Positions 11,017 to 23,600 of a DNA stretch of 64,000 nt are shown here, in pieces; positions within the stretch are counted from its first letter, which is position 1, and every line of letters begins with the position of its first letter. Made by a program: the position numbers and the translations under genes. The notes under the pieces were generated by a model, which was given only the letters and a program-made list of their open reading frames with translations, was not told where the DNA came from and searched no databases. This DNA comes from Monocercomonoides exilis. Its lineage: Eukaryota > Preaxostyla > Oxymonadida > Polymastigidae. The DNA lies in NCBI GenBank assembly GCA_001643675.2, contig LSRY02000017.1, positions 558,001 to 622,000 of the forward strand, read 5' to 3'.

Positions 11017-12468
11017 ATGGACAATTTATCTTCAAGTTCTGTTCCATCCAAGAATATCACACCAGAAGATCATTTACCATTGATAGAAAAATACAGACCA
11101 AAAGAATTTAAAAATATTGCAAGTCACACTGAACTTCTTTCAACACTCGATAATTTCATTACTGCAGGCCGACTTCCTCATTTGTTATTTCATGGGCCAC
11201 CAGGAACAGGAAAAACTACAACTATTTTGGCGATGGCAAGAAAGATGTACGGAGACCAATTTACTCAGATGACTCTTGAAGTTTGTTAATATTTAAACTT
11301 AACTTTTGTTGTTTTTTTACATGAATATTGAAACAAAATACAGCGAAACGCATCAGACGACAGAGGAATAGATACTGTAAGAACTGAAATAAAAACTTTT
11401 GCAAGCACAAAAAGTGTATTTTGTCGTTTACCAAAATTAATTATTCTTGATGAATGTGATGCAATGGTAAAGGAGGCTCAATTTGCTTTAAGGAGAAGTG
11501 TGATGTGTTATTTTATTAATTTTTTTTAGCATTATGATTTGTTTCAATTTTTGTGAAGTTGTTGAGAAGTATTCAAGTAATGCCAGATTTTGTTTGATTT
11601 GTAATTATGTAAACAGAATTATTCCCGCGCTGCAGTCAAGATGTACGAAAATGAGATTTTGTCCTCTTGAACCACAGACTATTTTTGATAGATTAAAAGA
11701 GATTTCTTCTTTGGAAGGGTTCGAATTATTTATATAAAGAAAATTAAACTTTATTTAAAATGTATTTATTTTTAATTGCAATTCAAACTTGAAATTGTTC
11801 TGAAATAGATACACTGCGGATGATAATGCACTGAAGTCAATTGTTACTCTTTCTGGGGGAGATATGAGAAAGGCTTTAAATACTCTTCAATCCGTAGCAA
11901 TGGCAACAATGCCTTCTCCATTATCACAACTTTCATCATTAACTTCGGATGCTTCTTCAACACCTGCAAATCAAAAAGCAGCAATAACAGTTGATGCGGT
12001 TTATCAAACTGCTGGAAAGCCGAATCCACGAATGATCGAAGAATTTATATATTTTGCAATGAATAGGCCGTTTGAAGAAGCAATTGAAGGTCTAATAACA
12101 TTCTTTGATTTAATCCTCATCTCTTTTTGTTGTTTAAAATTTTTAATATGTCTTTTACCTTATTCAACGAATTGCGTGTATGTGATGTAATTGATTATCA
12201 CTTATTCATCGAAATAGCCTGCTGGAAATTAAAGGAAGAAGGCTCTCATTCTTTAGGCGATATCATAAGTGCGTGTCATTCACGTCTCGTGCGTATATCT
12301 TTGCCCCTGATTGTAAAATGCACATTGTTAGATAAGATGGCTGTAATATCTGCAGATGCTTCACGTGCCTACAACGAACGCTTACAATTCATTGGTTTTA
12401 TTTCAATTCTTCAAGAAGCACAAATCGAGGGAGTGAAGGAGGGAATTAGGCTTACAAATCAAGATTAA
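11017..12468 (+). CDS. RFC5: Replication factor C small subunit (RFC5 / yeast Rfc3 type), clamp loader
   Basis: Five exons give a 369-aa AAA+ protein: 11017-11280, 11344-11497, 11559-11718, 11809-12089, 12218-12468. All four introns (61-128 bp) keep phase and rebuild conserved motifs. Visible motifs are LIEKYRPKEF at the N-terminus, Walker A GPPGTGKT (residues 60-67), NASDDRGID, Walker B LIILDECDA, the rejoined ALRRIVEKYSSNARFCLI, and the SRC motif QSRCTKMRF carrying the arginine finger. RFC subunits form the pentamer that opens PCNA and loads it at primer-template junctions in the nucleus. ALRR..EK and PALQSRC are closest to human RFC5/yeast Rfc3. The Walker B box reads DECD where most RFC subunits have DEAD. 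A Ser/Thr/Pro-rich insertion of about 30 residues lies near residues 225-253. The stop overlaps an AATAAA hexamer that could serve as the polyadenylation signal. Confidence 0.95.
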
Positions 12469-12914
12469 ATAAAAAGTTTTAATTTTTATTTTTGATTGTT
12501 CAAAGAATGATTAACGGTAATTTTCAGGAATTTTTTTATTGCTATCGTTCGTTAAATTAAAGCATTGTACAAAATTTTAATATGATTTTTAGATTTTTAA
12601 TAAATAATTATTACGAACGAATTCATGAAACTGATTTTTTTTTGATCACACTTTCTTTTGAGTTTTGATCATAATAATTATTTCTCAACGGGTTAAAAAA
12701 GAAATAAATGTTTGAAAATCAGCATTCACTATTCATGAAAAAAAGTCATAGAGAAAACAAAAAAAAAGCTTTTTCCACTAGAAAAAATAGTTTTGATCAA
12801 AACTTTTATGCAAAAATGATTTCAACAAGAGCAGCAGTGTTTGCTCATGTTTTGTCGTGTGTATCTCACAAAATAAAATTATTGATAATAGAACAGTTTA
12901 ATTTTTTAAATATC

Positions 12915-12965
<51 letters not shown>

Positions 12966-13624
12966 ATACAGGAATGAAAGACTTATCATGATAAGGTAGT
13001 GGAAAAAGTTTGGAACAAGTTGTTGTTTTTTTTCATAAATGAAAGAATTTTGCCCCAAATGATTTTTGAAAACATCAACTCGATATTAATCGAGAACATC
13101 AATAAAATGCGAAAAAGTGAAAGAAACGATTCTAATGAACAATTTTTGTTCAATTACGAATAGCATCCCGAGACTGTGCGAAAAATTCAACGAAGTTTGA
13201 AAATTAATTATCAACAAACATTTTTCGAAATGTTTCATGAAAAATCAAAATAGCGAACAGAATTTGAATGAAAAAATAAATGTTACTGGAATTGTAATTC
13301 TAATAGTGGAATAATAAAAAAAGAATTTTGCACTTATATGTAATAAAAATGAAAGTGAGAATGGAGGATGAGATGTTGAGATTTCAAGAATGATTACACA
13401 GAGAAACATAATTCATATTTCCTGTTTAAGAGATCTTATTCCCTTCTTTTCTCATTGTTTTCTCATCATAAATATAGATTCGAATAAAAATGCCCGCAAA
13501 AAACAATAGCCATCTATGCATTTGCGAAATTGATAGAAACCATTTTTTTGAATTTGAATATTTTTTCTTTTTACAATAAATTATCGTTCTTTCCATAACT
13601 GAATAAACAACAAGAAAAAATTTC
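12469..13624. other. AT-rich gap between convergent RFC and KIN17 3' ends
   Basis: Roughly 1.15 kb between two genes that end toward each other. It is AT-rich with a 48-base T tract at 12917-12964. Small ORFs here are AT-rich chance frames with no recognisable protein. Both transcripts probably terminate in this stretch. No RNA gene was seen. Confidence 0.7.
12917..12964. repeat. 48-base poly(T) tract
   Basis: An unbroken run of T in the convergent gap. It could be the tail of an old retroposed sequence read on the minus strand, or simple slippage. No flanking target-site duplication or retroposon body was recognised. Confidence 0.9.
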
Positions 13625-15917
13625 TTACGACACGTATAACTTCGTAAAGATTTCATATTCAATTCCACTCACAACTTTCCCCTTAAGTTCTGTATCTTTC
13701 CCTCCAACGCTCTCCTTTTCTGTCTGAAATCGTTTTTCCTTAAGTCTTAAAGACGCTGAAAAAGACGAAGTGTCAATAGACTCCAACTGAGCTATCCATC
13801 CTTTATACTTTCCGTCAAGAATAAGAACTGGTGAGTTGAGCGCAGGTATGACAGTTTCAAAAGGAAGAGGAGATAGCGGAGTGGATGAAACAGGAAGTGA
13901 AAGCGTGAACGATGATGAAGAAATATTCGACGAAGCAGAAGCTGAAGTGGAAGAAGACGAGCTTTGAAGTGATTCGCTGTGATTGCAAGGCTGGAAGGTT
14001 ATTTCAAAAGAAGAACGCGATTTGCTGAGGCGCACCCCGACCACTTTTGCTTTTGTCCCATTCAAACTGCTCTTCTCCCCTTTGGCGTCTGTGATCTTCA
14101 AAATGATTCCCTCTTTCACCCAGCATTCGCTTTCCCTCTCTTCTTCGCTGTCAAACAGCGGCTTCCGACGAGGCGAATTCGAAGGCGATTCATTTGAAGA
14201 CGAAAGAGATCTTGATTCACGATGTCTGTGCTTGTGATGATGTTTGTGTGAACGAGATTCATGCTTGGAATGTGAATCAACGCTGTTTCTGTCATCACGA
14301 GAGCGATGATCCCTTCGCGATTTTGCATCCTCTTTCCTTTTTCTGTCCTTTTTGTCGTCTCTCTTCTGCTTGTGGTGATGCTTTTTCGATCTGGAGTCAG
14401 AATGTGAATCTGAAGAATCGCTTCTGCTCTCAGAAGATTTTGATCGACTTCTGTGTCGAATAGAATGTCGAGATTTATCACTGGAATGCGAAGACAAATT
14501 AATTGAAGAAGAAGAAGAAGATGAAGACGAAGACGATGATGAATGAGACGATGAAATCGGCTGCTTTTCAGTTGTCTGTTCCTTTGAGCTCAAATTTGCA
14601 GAAGAGCTGTCCAATGATTTCGGCTGGCTTGAACTAGATGAAGATTCAAACATGGAAGAAGGAGAAGGAGAAGAATGAAATGAAGAAAGCGAGGAAGATT
14701 CAGAAGTCATTCGTGAGGATGTTCTGACTTGTGAAGGTAATGAAGTATACAATGCTTCAATCATCTTTTTGTTTTCCTCATCTTTTTTCCTCTTTTCTTG
14801 GATTAACCGTTCTTTCTCAGCTTCATCATCTTCATCATCATCAAAAGTTGGGTACTTTTTCAATAAATCATCAACTTTTCCAAGTGCGCTCGATAAAAGA
14901 CTATCAACCTCTTCTTCTTCTTTTTCAATAGACTCCTCCTTCTCATCATCATTAATTGGCTCATCGTCATTTTCCGATTTAACTCCTTCATGCTCCTCTG
15001 TTTCCTTAACTTCCTTTTTTAAAGTCAGACTACCTATGTCATCCTTCACCTCTTTTTTAGCTTTAAAGGAAAATTGTATAGGTTTCATGACCACGTCACT
15101 TTTGTCGATTTCTTCTTGAAGTGAAGAAGCGTCGATGGATTTTCCCTCTTTCATTTCTTTTTCCTTTTCTCGTTCAATGAGTTTTTCTTGTTGTTTAAAC
15201 ATTCGTGATAGCATTTCTGATTCGTACTTTTCTTCAAGTTCGCGTTCTCTTTTTCTTTGTTCTTTAAAAAATGTTTCACCTTCTGTTGGTATGTAAGTCA
15301 AGTACCATCCCTTTTCAGTGTCCTCAACCTTCAGTTTTCCAGTTTTTCCGCAATAAAGGATAAAGCCAGTTAAAGTTGTCCATACAGTACTAAAAACAAG
15401 AGAGACTAAAATAATCAATAACATTTTAACAAAGTTGGAAACCTGTTCATATGCACGTGATGTCTATCCTTTATAAGTTCATTGTATACAACATTAAAAT
15501 GAACTCTTGTTGAACCAAAGCGCGTTCTCATTAACTGCATAAAAGTTCTTTCAAATTCTTTGGAAAAGTCATCCATAAACTTATAAGGATTTTGACCAAA
15601 GATTTGCATTTGCCTTTGATGGGTTTCTGATTCACAATGACACTTTTCAAAAAATTAACAAGATACACAAAATAATTCATCTTACCTTAAAACCATTTGC
15701 ATCTCTGCATTGCTTTTGACACTTTAAACATGATTATAATGAATGGAACATTTCATTTGCCCAAGAAAATAATAATTAAAAAATGTAACAAAAAATATTC
15801 TTTGTAAAAATGTGTAAATACACAAACCATCTGACAATACCATCGCAACTTTTGCAGACCTTTTGCTTTTATACGATTCGCAATATCTTTAGGTGACCCA
15901 CGTTCTGCTTTTCCCAT
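13625..15917 (-). CDS. KIN: KIN17 DNA/RNA-binding protein
   Basis: Four exons: 15917-15828, 15721-15686, 15642-15443, 15389-13625 (696 aa, TAA stop). The start MGKAERGSPKDIANRIKAKG aligns with the conserved KIN17 start; an in-frame ATG at 15947 is the alternative. Splicing restores the zinc finger with C28, C31, H44 and H50 (RWYCQMCQKQC). It is followed by the winged-helix region ending in DRHHVHMN and then KGWYLTYI. The introns are 106, 43 and 53 bp. A long middle region, residues about 190-520, is Glu/Lys-rich, then poly-Ser, then Arg/Ser/His-rich like SR proteins. The C-terminus has the two SH3-like KOW modules (ECWVKEGIILKI, then PVLILDGKYKGW and GKVVSGIEYE). KIN17 acts in the nucleus in DNA replication and repair and in RNA processing. 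Human KIN17 is 393 aa, so most extra length is the low-complexity insert. Confidence 0.95.
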
Positions 15918-16056
15918 TTGATCAAATAAGTAACAATTTATTCCCATATTATAATAGTTTGAGATGTTAACGAAAAAAGCACGAAAGTTATCTTACTCCG
16001 AACAACAAAAACTTTTTTTAAAGGCACAAGAAGATACCTACACAACAAAAACAGAC
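15918..16056. promoter_or_regulatory. Shared 139 bp divergent promoter region (KIN17 / POP4)
   Basis: KIN17 begins leftward at 15917 and POP4 begins rightward at 16057. The 139 bases between start codons must hold both promoters and 5' UTRs. The stretch is AT-rich with A-runs. No named element could be identified. Confidence 0.5.
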
Positions 16057-17439
16057 ATGCACAAAGCTCAAAGCGTGTACGCTCAAGGTTTCTAACAGTC
16101 GCCATTTAAATATTATTTTTCTTCATTCTGATTGTTTTAATTTATGCATCTCACATGTAGCTGAAAAATATCTATATCTTCCTATCCTTGTTTCTAATCC
16201 TAACGATATAAATAAATCTGCAATGCATGATTTGATTGCTGAATATGTCCCTCCTTCCAAAAATACTGAAGACATGTTTAGAGACAGAATTGAGACCCGA
16301 GTAATTTATTTTGATATCCTTAAGCCAAGGCCTACAGGTGAAACCGAGCCTAAAATTGAAAGCGAACCAAAAGGATCAAAAAGAATAAAAAAACAATTGT
16401 CTTTATTTGAAAGGCAGAAAGCTGAAGAAGAAGAGATGAAAAAAAGGGCAAAAGCACAGTTATATGAAAGGGCAGAGAAATCAAATTTGGAACCAAGAAA
16501 TAATTCAATTCCTCAAAAAACAAAATTGAGTTAGAATTTTTTAATTCATTTTTATAGTATTAACTGTTCTATATATATATATTATAGGTCGAATTGAAAA
16601 AAAGGCTTTAGGACTATTAACTGTTGAGAAAAGCGGATTGAAATACACTGATTTTTTAGAGACGAATGGAGCCTGGAAAAATTACATACAAACAATAGTT
16701 GGATCCGTGAAAAATAAGTATTGAACTATTATTTTTTATTCAAATTACCCATTTGCTTGTTTTGAATACATTTAATTGACTGCTCCTTTGATGTTTTATC
16801 TGTACAAATTATGTTACCCAAACCGAAAAAAAATAAGAAATGAATTTAGTTCAAAAATGATTCATGCAGAAATGAATGGAGCTATGATTGAGGTTGTGCG
16901 GTCGAAATGTAGCAGCTTAGTTGGCTTAAAGGGTATTGTTATACAGGAAACGCAACGCACTTTTGTAATTATCACGGAGAAAAACTCAACAAAAGGTATA
17001 AAAATATTTATTCGCTTTGTATTTGCACTAATCATAAACTTCCTTATGTACAGTTGTCCCAAAGAATGTGTGCGATTTCCGTATAATTATAGAAAAGCCA
17101 CAGAATGATAAAGAGAAATCGGGTTCATTACAAGCCTCATTGGCACCATCTTCTTCGAGTCCTTCTTCTGAATCAAGCACTTCATCAGCTTCATCTTCTT
17201 CATCATCCGTGCTAAGTGCTGACGCTCTTTCATCTGACGGAGCACCAACCGCCTTTTCGGATCTTTCTTGCGGAACATATGACTCTCTTCCAACTCCCTC
17301 TGCTGATAACGAAAAAGATGGCTGGGATGTCCTCATCTCAGGCACGAATTTCGAGCTGAGGCCTTTCGAGAGAGCGGTTCGTGCGCCAAAGGCGCCACAA
17401 CCAATGTTGCCACTTGCAGCTTGCTCAGATGAGCTGTAA
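16057..17439 (+). CDS. POP4: RNase P/MRP protein subunit POP4 (Rpp29)
   Basis: Five exons, all in phase: 16057-16087, 16161-16529, 16588-16717, 16838-16995, 17054-17439 (357 aa, TAA stop). The first exon of 31 bp is the least certain. The core reads HAEMNGAMIEVVRSKCSSLV, GLKGIVIQET, TFVIITEK and, across an intron, VVPKNVCDFRIIIE. The end reads ISGTNFELRPFERAVRAPK. This matches the Sm-like fold and C-terminal strand of Rpp29/Pop4. An upstream basic region and GAWKNYIQTIVG correspond to the human segment before the core. POP4 binds the RNA of RNase P and RNase MRP and is needed for tRNA 5' processing in the nucleus. A Ser-rich insertion of about 65 residues (near 252-316) interrupts the fold between conserved strands. 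The divergent partner is KIN17. Confidence 0.93.
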
Positions 17440-17670
17440 GCGTCAACTCGCGTATTAATATATTTGTTTTATATTTTTAGTTTATTCTCTTAATTTCGGG
17501 GTTTTCATTTTTTTACAACAAATAATATTACTCATGAATATTTGTACACAACACGTAGCAAAAAAAAATTGGAAAAAAAAATATTCTCTTTTTTTCTTTA
17601 AAAAATAAAATAAAATAAAATAAAATAAAATAAATAACAAAATTTGTTCCACCATCTTGTGACATTCATG
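17440..17670. other. Short gap between convergent POP4 and RING-LRR 3' ends
   Basis: 231 bp between two converging stop codons. It is AT-rich and contains an (ATAAA)n run. It presumably carries both transcription end sites. Nothing else was seen. Confidence 0.65.
17600..17636. repeat. (TAAAA)n pentanucleotide microsatellite
   Basis: About seven tandem 5-base units in the convergent gap. Simple sequence; its A-richness might contribute to 3'-end formation, but that is speculation. Confidence 0.9.
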
Positions 17671-20600
17671 TCACTCACAAATAGGCGAAACAAGGATGAT
17701 GTTAAACAGGGTTTTCACAAACATGATAGGAAAAGCAACACCAAGAGACAGTTTTAGGTTGGACTGCAGAAACTTGGTGATGGGGGAGTTAGCAGAGAAC
17801 GTCGACGCCAGCCTCGCAAAGTGGCTGCACGGCTTCAAAGCACCGATGTTGACAAAGGGCAAGACAGCTGTGTCTGCTGAATAGGAGCGCCTTGCTGCAG
17901 ACTTCTGGCGAGCCGACAGATAAGCTGAGGTGTCGTCGATGATCGTTCGGATCTGTGCGATTTTGTGCAGCAGCCGGCCGTTCAGACACAGCGCGCGCAT
18001 TCGCGGAGGCTTCTGTGGAGGAGTGGGCTGCGCTGGTGCAAAAATAGAACCCTGAGAAAAAGTGGCAGAGCGAGCAGTCTTGTTGCCCATTCCATAGAAG
18101 ATGATGGGAGATAACACGTCGTTCAAGGAAGGACAGAATGAAACATCTAATTTTTGGAGAGATCTGTAATTGAATAAAAAATTCATATAGAAAAACAAAA
18201 AAAGAGAAATTTCATAGAAAAGATAATCAATCAAGACAGAAAAAAAAGCAAACTGGAAGCTCTTTGTGTTTTGGGCCATCCATTGAAAGAGTGCCTCGCA
18301 GTTGATGTTTGAGCAGCTCTGCACATAGCAGTGCTCCAAATACGTACACTCTGTCAGAAGGGTCTGGACGCCCACATGAGAAACAAGAGAACACGAAAGG
18401 TCAATTATCTTCAGCTTCTTGCAGCAGCGCGCAAACAGCCGCACGCCGTTGTCTGTGATGCGCGATCCTCCGCTCAGCTCCACACGTTTGAGAGAGCTGA
18501 AAATTAGCCCCATTTTGAAGAAAGAGGCGTCGGTCAAGAAAAGAGTGTTGGCAGCAATGCAGAGCGAATGCAAAGCAAACGAAAAACGAGGCAGCTGCGA
18601 CTGAAATTGCATTGTGTCTGAAGCTGTGTAAGAGAAAGTGGTCGAGGCTGTCCGTTCGGAAGACAACGGAGGAGTCACTTTGGAATTCAATGAACGAGAG
18701 ACAAAGTTTTGCTCTGGAAGATCTGGGTGAGACCGATGAAGCAGAACAGAAGCAGCATTCCGATCGTCGAAGAAAGAGAGGCTGTTTGAGGGAGAGTATT
18801 TGGAAGAGCTGATGGGAGTGGTTGCTGAAGAGATGGAGGTGAAGCTGGAGCTTTGCTCATGAAACGGATCCGATGCTGCTTGCTGTGATGCGCTGGCTGA
18901 CTCAGCCTCCTCTTTTGATTTATCGTGCACTGGGGTTGAAATATGAAGTGACTGGGACATCAGCTCAACAATGTCTGAAGGAAGAGTCAGAATCGAATCG
19001 TCCAGGGCGAGATTTCTGGCTCTTAAACGCTGCGAGGCAGAGCCAGTTTTTGAGGAAGACGAAGACGACGAAGAAGAAGAAGCCAATTTGTTGCGGACAA
19101 AATATCCGCTCTGCAAAGCCGCTGATGTTCGTCGCTGTTGCACCGAATACAAAATTGCTGGCTCAACATCTACCAGAGGCCTTCGAATTTTGTGGACAGT
19201 CATCAATTCATTTTCAGGCTTTTCTTGTGAGTTTGATTGCGAGATGCCGCTTGTCGATGGGAACAAAGTGGATTGTGACGAGAAATGCTTTTGCTGAGAG
19301 TCTCTTGTTGGAGTTTTGTCAACAGATGAAATTGTTGATGATTCTTTTTGATTCTGAGCATTGACGCCAAATGAGCTTGCAGAAGTTGTTTTTATACTTT
19401 GATTCACTGGCAGTTCTGCTGAATGTGCAAGCTCTTTGTGCTTAGGAAGCATCTCTTGCGGCTTGGGAGATGCTATTTTAAGTCCACTGAATAAGTCTAC
19501 CAGCCGAGTAATTCCATACACAATTCCAGCTCCATCGCTGCTGTTGTCATCTTCCTTTTTGCTGTCTGGCTGAGAGCTTGAAGGATCTTTGATTGAAGAA
19601 GAAGAGGAGGACAAAAATGAGGAGGAGTTTGGTTGGTGAGAATGAAACGAAGGCGATGCAGCCGTCGATGAAGAAGTCGATGGAGTGAACACCGGCTGAG
19701 GGGCTAATGGCGGCTGGGCAGATGGCTTGCATTCACTGCTGTTTGCCTTTGAATGAGTGTTTGTTGTGGAGCGGCTGCTTTCGTATCCGACAGGAATCCA
19801 CAGAGGAAGCGTCTTGACGGGCTCACCGACAGACACGCTTTCAAACATCTTCATTGCCTGTGCCAACGACGATTCGTACTTTTTCTCAGGCTTGCCATCG
19901 CTGCTGTTCTCCTTCATCTCTGTTCGCGCCTTCTCTTCTGCTTTTATCTCCTTCTCCAGAAGAGATCCTGCTGGTTTAACAGCCACAAACGTAGGTGTTT
20001 GTGGAAAGACTCCACTTCTTTCCGTATTTTGAGATAGCGAAGGAAGCACATTGAATCGTAGTGATGTTAGACGCTTCAAGTCATTCGTTTCAGAAGCGCT
20101 TTCGTATGTTTCGGCTCCGCTCTGCTCGTAAACAGAACGAGCTCCTGTTGATAGACATGTCACTGGATGGAATGGAACTGATGTGTCTGCTATTGTCTGC
20201 TGCTGTCTTGCTTTCCCATCTGAATTCGATTCCCAATCAAGAAGAACCTGCTGAAGAGGAGGCAGAGCAATTGTTATGTCTGATTCCGCATCTGAGCCAT
20301 TCATTGCTCCAAAAGTTCGATGGTGCTTTCTATTGAACAGTTCCTCGTCTTCATCAAGCGACATAGTCAGACCTTCGAAATGAGTGTCAATCATAGCATC
20401 GTTAGATGCCTCGCTAATGTTTCTGTTCTTCTGCTGTGTGAATGCCAATGGATCAGTTATTTTGTCTGTGCTAATAGGAAGTGATTGAGTAAGAATTGCA
20501 TCTGGCACATTGGATTCTGTCGACTCTGTAGCGAAGTTGTTTGTGGCTGTGCCGCTTTGTTCTGCTGGTTCCCTTGCCAAGTTGAAAAGTGAATTCTGGC

Positions 20601-23600
20601 CGTTTTGATGAGGAGTCTCCAATGAGTTCAGCCTCGGGTCAGTAAGACGCATCTTGGATTTAATCTTCTTGCGATAGAGCGACGAAAGCGGAGGTCTGTT
20701 GCGAGGAGAGGTGTGCGAATAGCGATATGAGAAGCTGTGCTTTCGAGGCAGTGTAGGTGGGTCAATTGCCATAAACGGAGGGCTCTTCGCTAGCTGGTTA
20801 GTTGGCGTTGCTTTCGACTTCTCGTTCTTCAAACCAGACGGTGATCCAAACCCAGAGAAAGGCGTGTCGATCGTCTGCTGGATGGGCGAGTCAGCTCCAA
20901 ACGAGGAAGTGACTGAAGTGAAAAGCGAGCCCGACAGATGGCCATGGGATGCAGATAAGCCATGTGCTCTTTCAGACTGCGATTGTACAAGCGGATCAAA
21001 CATCGACCGCTCTGTGTCAAAGAGAGAACCAGGTTTTGATCGTTTCCGCTGCGTGGTGGATCTCCGCTTCTTCTTCCGTCTGGTTCTCCTTCTTGTTTTT
21101 CTCACAATGCGACTTGCTGGCGGGACTCCATCAACTGAATTGATTCCGTCCTGCCTGTTGGCTGCATCTCCTTCAGTCGACACCTCGTCCTCTTCTTCCC
21201 ACTCATCTTCTGTGTATTCCACACTGTCTTCTTCAAAAGGTGCTGGATCAAGCTTCACCATCATGCGGCTGTGGATTGGAGTGTTCAGCACAGAAGGATA
21301 TTTGGTTTTGTTTGCAGCGCCTGAAACAACTGGAGTTCTGACAACCGACTGGGAAAGCATCTGTGCAACCGAAGGTGTTTGCAATGTGGGTGATGGTGTT
21401 AGCACACGCCGTATGGTTGAAAGAGTGGAAGTGATTGGCGGCTGCTCAGACATATGATCTGACATTTCATTCGACCGATTAAACGACGGAGGTGTATGCA
21501 CATCTACATACGATCGAGTGTTGATAGGCGTTTGCATCACCTGCAGCTGTGCTTCCGCAGACAAGCTTGCTGATTGCGCCTCTTCGTCTATAGCTAACTC
21601 TCCAAAAGCGTCCATCGCTGGTGCACTCTGCGCAGAACATGGGCGAGTCACTGCAGTGTCTGTCTGCTGCAAAGATCCCTGTGAATCTGGCTGCGATGCA
21701 TCAACGCCCGGATCTTCGCCCAGAAGTCGGCTTGGAAGAGAAATAGACCTCACAGTCGTGGCAGAGTCCGAGAATGACTTAGGACAGCTCATGTCAGATG
21801 GCCTGTCCCGCTTCCTGGTTCTGTTCAGCGGTGGTGTTAGAGGAGGGAATTCGTCGCGATATGTTCTTGGTGTTGTGGTGGCGAATGCATCTGTGCCTGA
21901 CTTTGGCTGCTCCATCACTGAAAGCACAAGAGGTGGCGAGTGAGATCCTGACTGTGAAGGAAGTTGTTCCTGAGAAGAGCTGGAGAACCCATTTTGCTGC
22001 GAAGAGGAGGAAGAGGAAGAAGGTTGAGGCATAAGAAGCTGGCGAACAGAACGAGATGGCGACTCAGCGGACAAAGCGACAGTTGGGCGAAGGGGAGTGA
22101 ATCTTGGAATTGTTGAGGATGCATCGAACGAGGAAGAAGAAATGTTTGCTGATGAAGAAGCAAAAGTCGACGATGATGAATGAAGAGAGTTTGAAGAGGA
22201 AGAAGAACCTTGTGGAGAAGAGGAGGGGGAAGAAGAAGCAGGAAGCGGAGAAGAGAACATTTGAGATGATTGCTGTGATTGAAAAGACGAAGCAATGCCA
22301 GACGAGCCAAACAAAGACCCTTCTGTCAGTTTCTGGTGCTTTGAAGACGACATCGTTTGAGCCGTGCTGAACAGCGTCTGCTGAGGTGGCTGCACAAGCG
22401 CAGACTCCATTTTGACTGGTGGGATGCTCAAAGACGGTTGATGGGGCTCAAACGATGAGCCATGCACACCCAATGTGCGAGAGTTGTTTTCTGTCAGAAA
22501 GCTGTTGACTGTGGACTCATCCATGTCAGAAGTGCAGGTGATGCCGTGGTTGCTGTTCTCCTTCTTTTTGAAGGGAAACTGCTCAATTATCGACAGCAGG
22601 GTGTCCTTCCTGCTCATACTCGGATCGCTCGGCTTTGAGGAATGCGCAATTCTGCTCCTGTGCAAATCAAATGGAGGCGTTGAAGGGACAGATGAGTGGT
22701 CATTGAGCGTTAACAGCTTGCTGTCAAATGCCATTCCGTGCGAGCTTCTCGGCTGCATCGACGCAAAAGCGTTCAAATCTGCTCGGGATTTGTAGAACGT
22801 CCCAGGCGACGACAACGACTCTTCACTGAGATCGGAGTTGTCTTCGCCTCCGCTGCTGTTTCTGCTGCTGCTTCTGTTAGGCCCATCAGCATGCCAATGG
22901 AGCGAAGGCGAGTTGCAGCGGTGCTTCGTCACCATCGACAGCAGCCGCCGGTCGAGTAGCTCGCTGTCTGCATCTCTTTCCATGTCGTCTTCAAGGAAGT
23001 TGACTGGCGTGCCAACAGAATACGGCACTTGCCCACCAGCCGCTTTGCTTCCATCTTCGCCTGCTCTCAACGAAGCCCTGGTGAAGTCCAACGGAGGCAG
23101 CTGCTGATGACTGTCTCCGCCGTTCTCACCCAATCGCCGCGAAAGCTGCATCGCCTCGACTTCCAGCTGGTGCTGGTGCTTCTCTTCTCCTGTTGACCTC
23201 CTGTGTGGAGCTTGTGTTGCCAGCAGACCCGAATAGAAAGGGTTTGAGCCACCAGTTGTGGTGGGCGTGACTGCAGGATAAGGGAAAGAGGTGGTTCTGC
23301 CAAACGTCGGAGGCAGCGGGCCAGATCGGACAGGGGTTGTCAGGAGGAGTGAATCGTGTGTCTGTTGAGAAGAACCCTCAGCGCTTTTTGCGGTTGTGAG
23401 GCGCGGAGTTACAAGTCCATTTGATGAGGCAGACTGATTGAGGATGGACATTGACAAGTAGCTCTGGTTCTTGAATGAAGACATGTAGTCTACAGACGCG
23501 ATTGCTGGTGTGGCAGGAATCGGATGCGAAACGCGGTCGACTTCGTCTTGGACAGGTTTATCGCTCTCTTCGGAGTCATCAGTGGCAGCTGGGACAGTTG

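Noticed and set aside
15390-15442. Apparent N-terminal signal anchor of the large KIN17 frame (MLLIILVSLVFST)
   Set aside because: These residues come from intron 3 of KIN17. The true N-terminus with the zinc finger lies in upstream exons.
16718-16837. Frame starting MTAPLMFYLYKLC near 16776
   Set aside because: It begins inside intron 3 of POP4. Only the part from 16838 onward is coding, joined to the upstream exon.
18164-18253. Apparent membrane segment within the RING-LRR protein
   Set aside because: The hydrophobic stretch is translated intron: it has a GTTTGC donor and TTACAG acceptor, and removing it restores a regular leucine-rich repeat.
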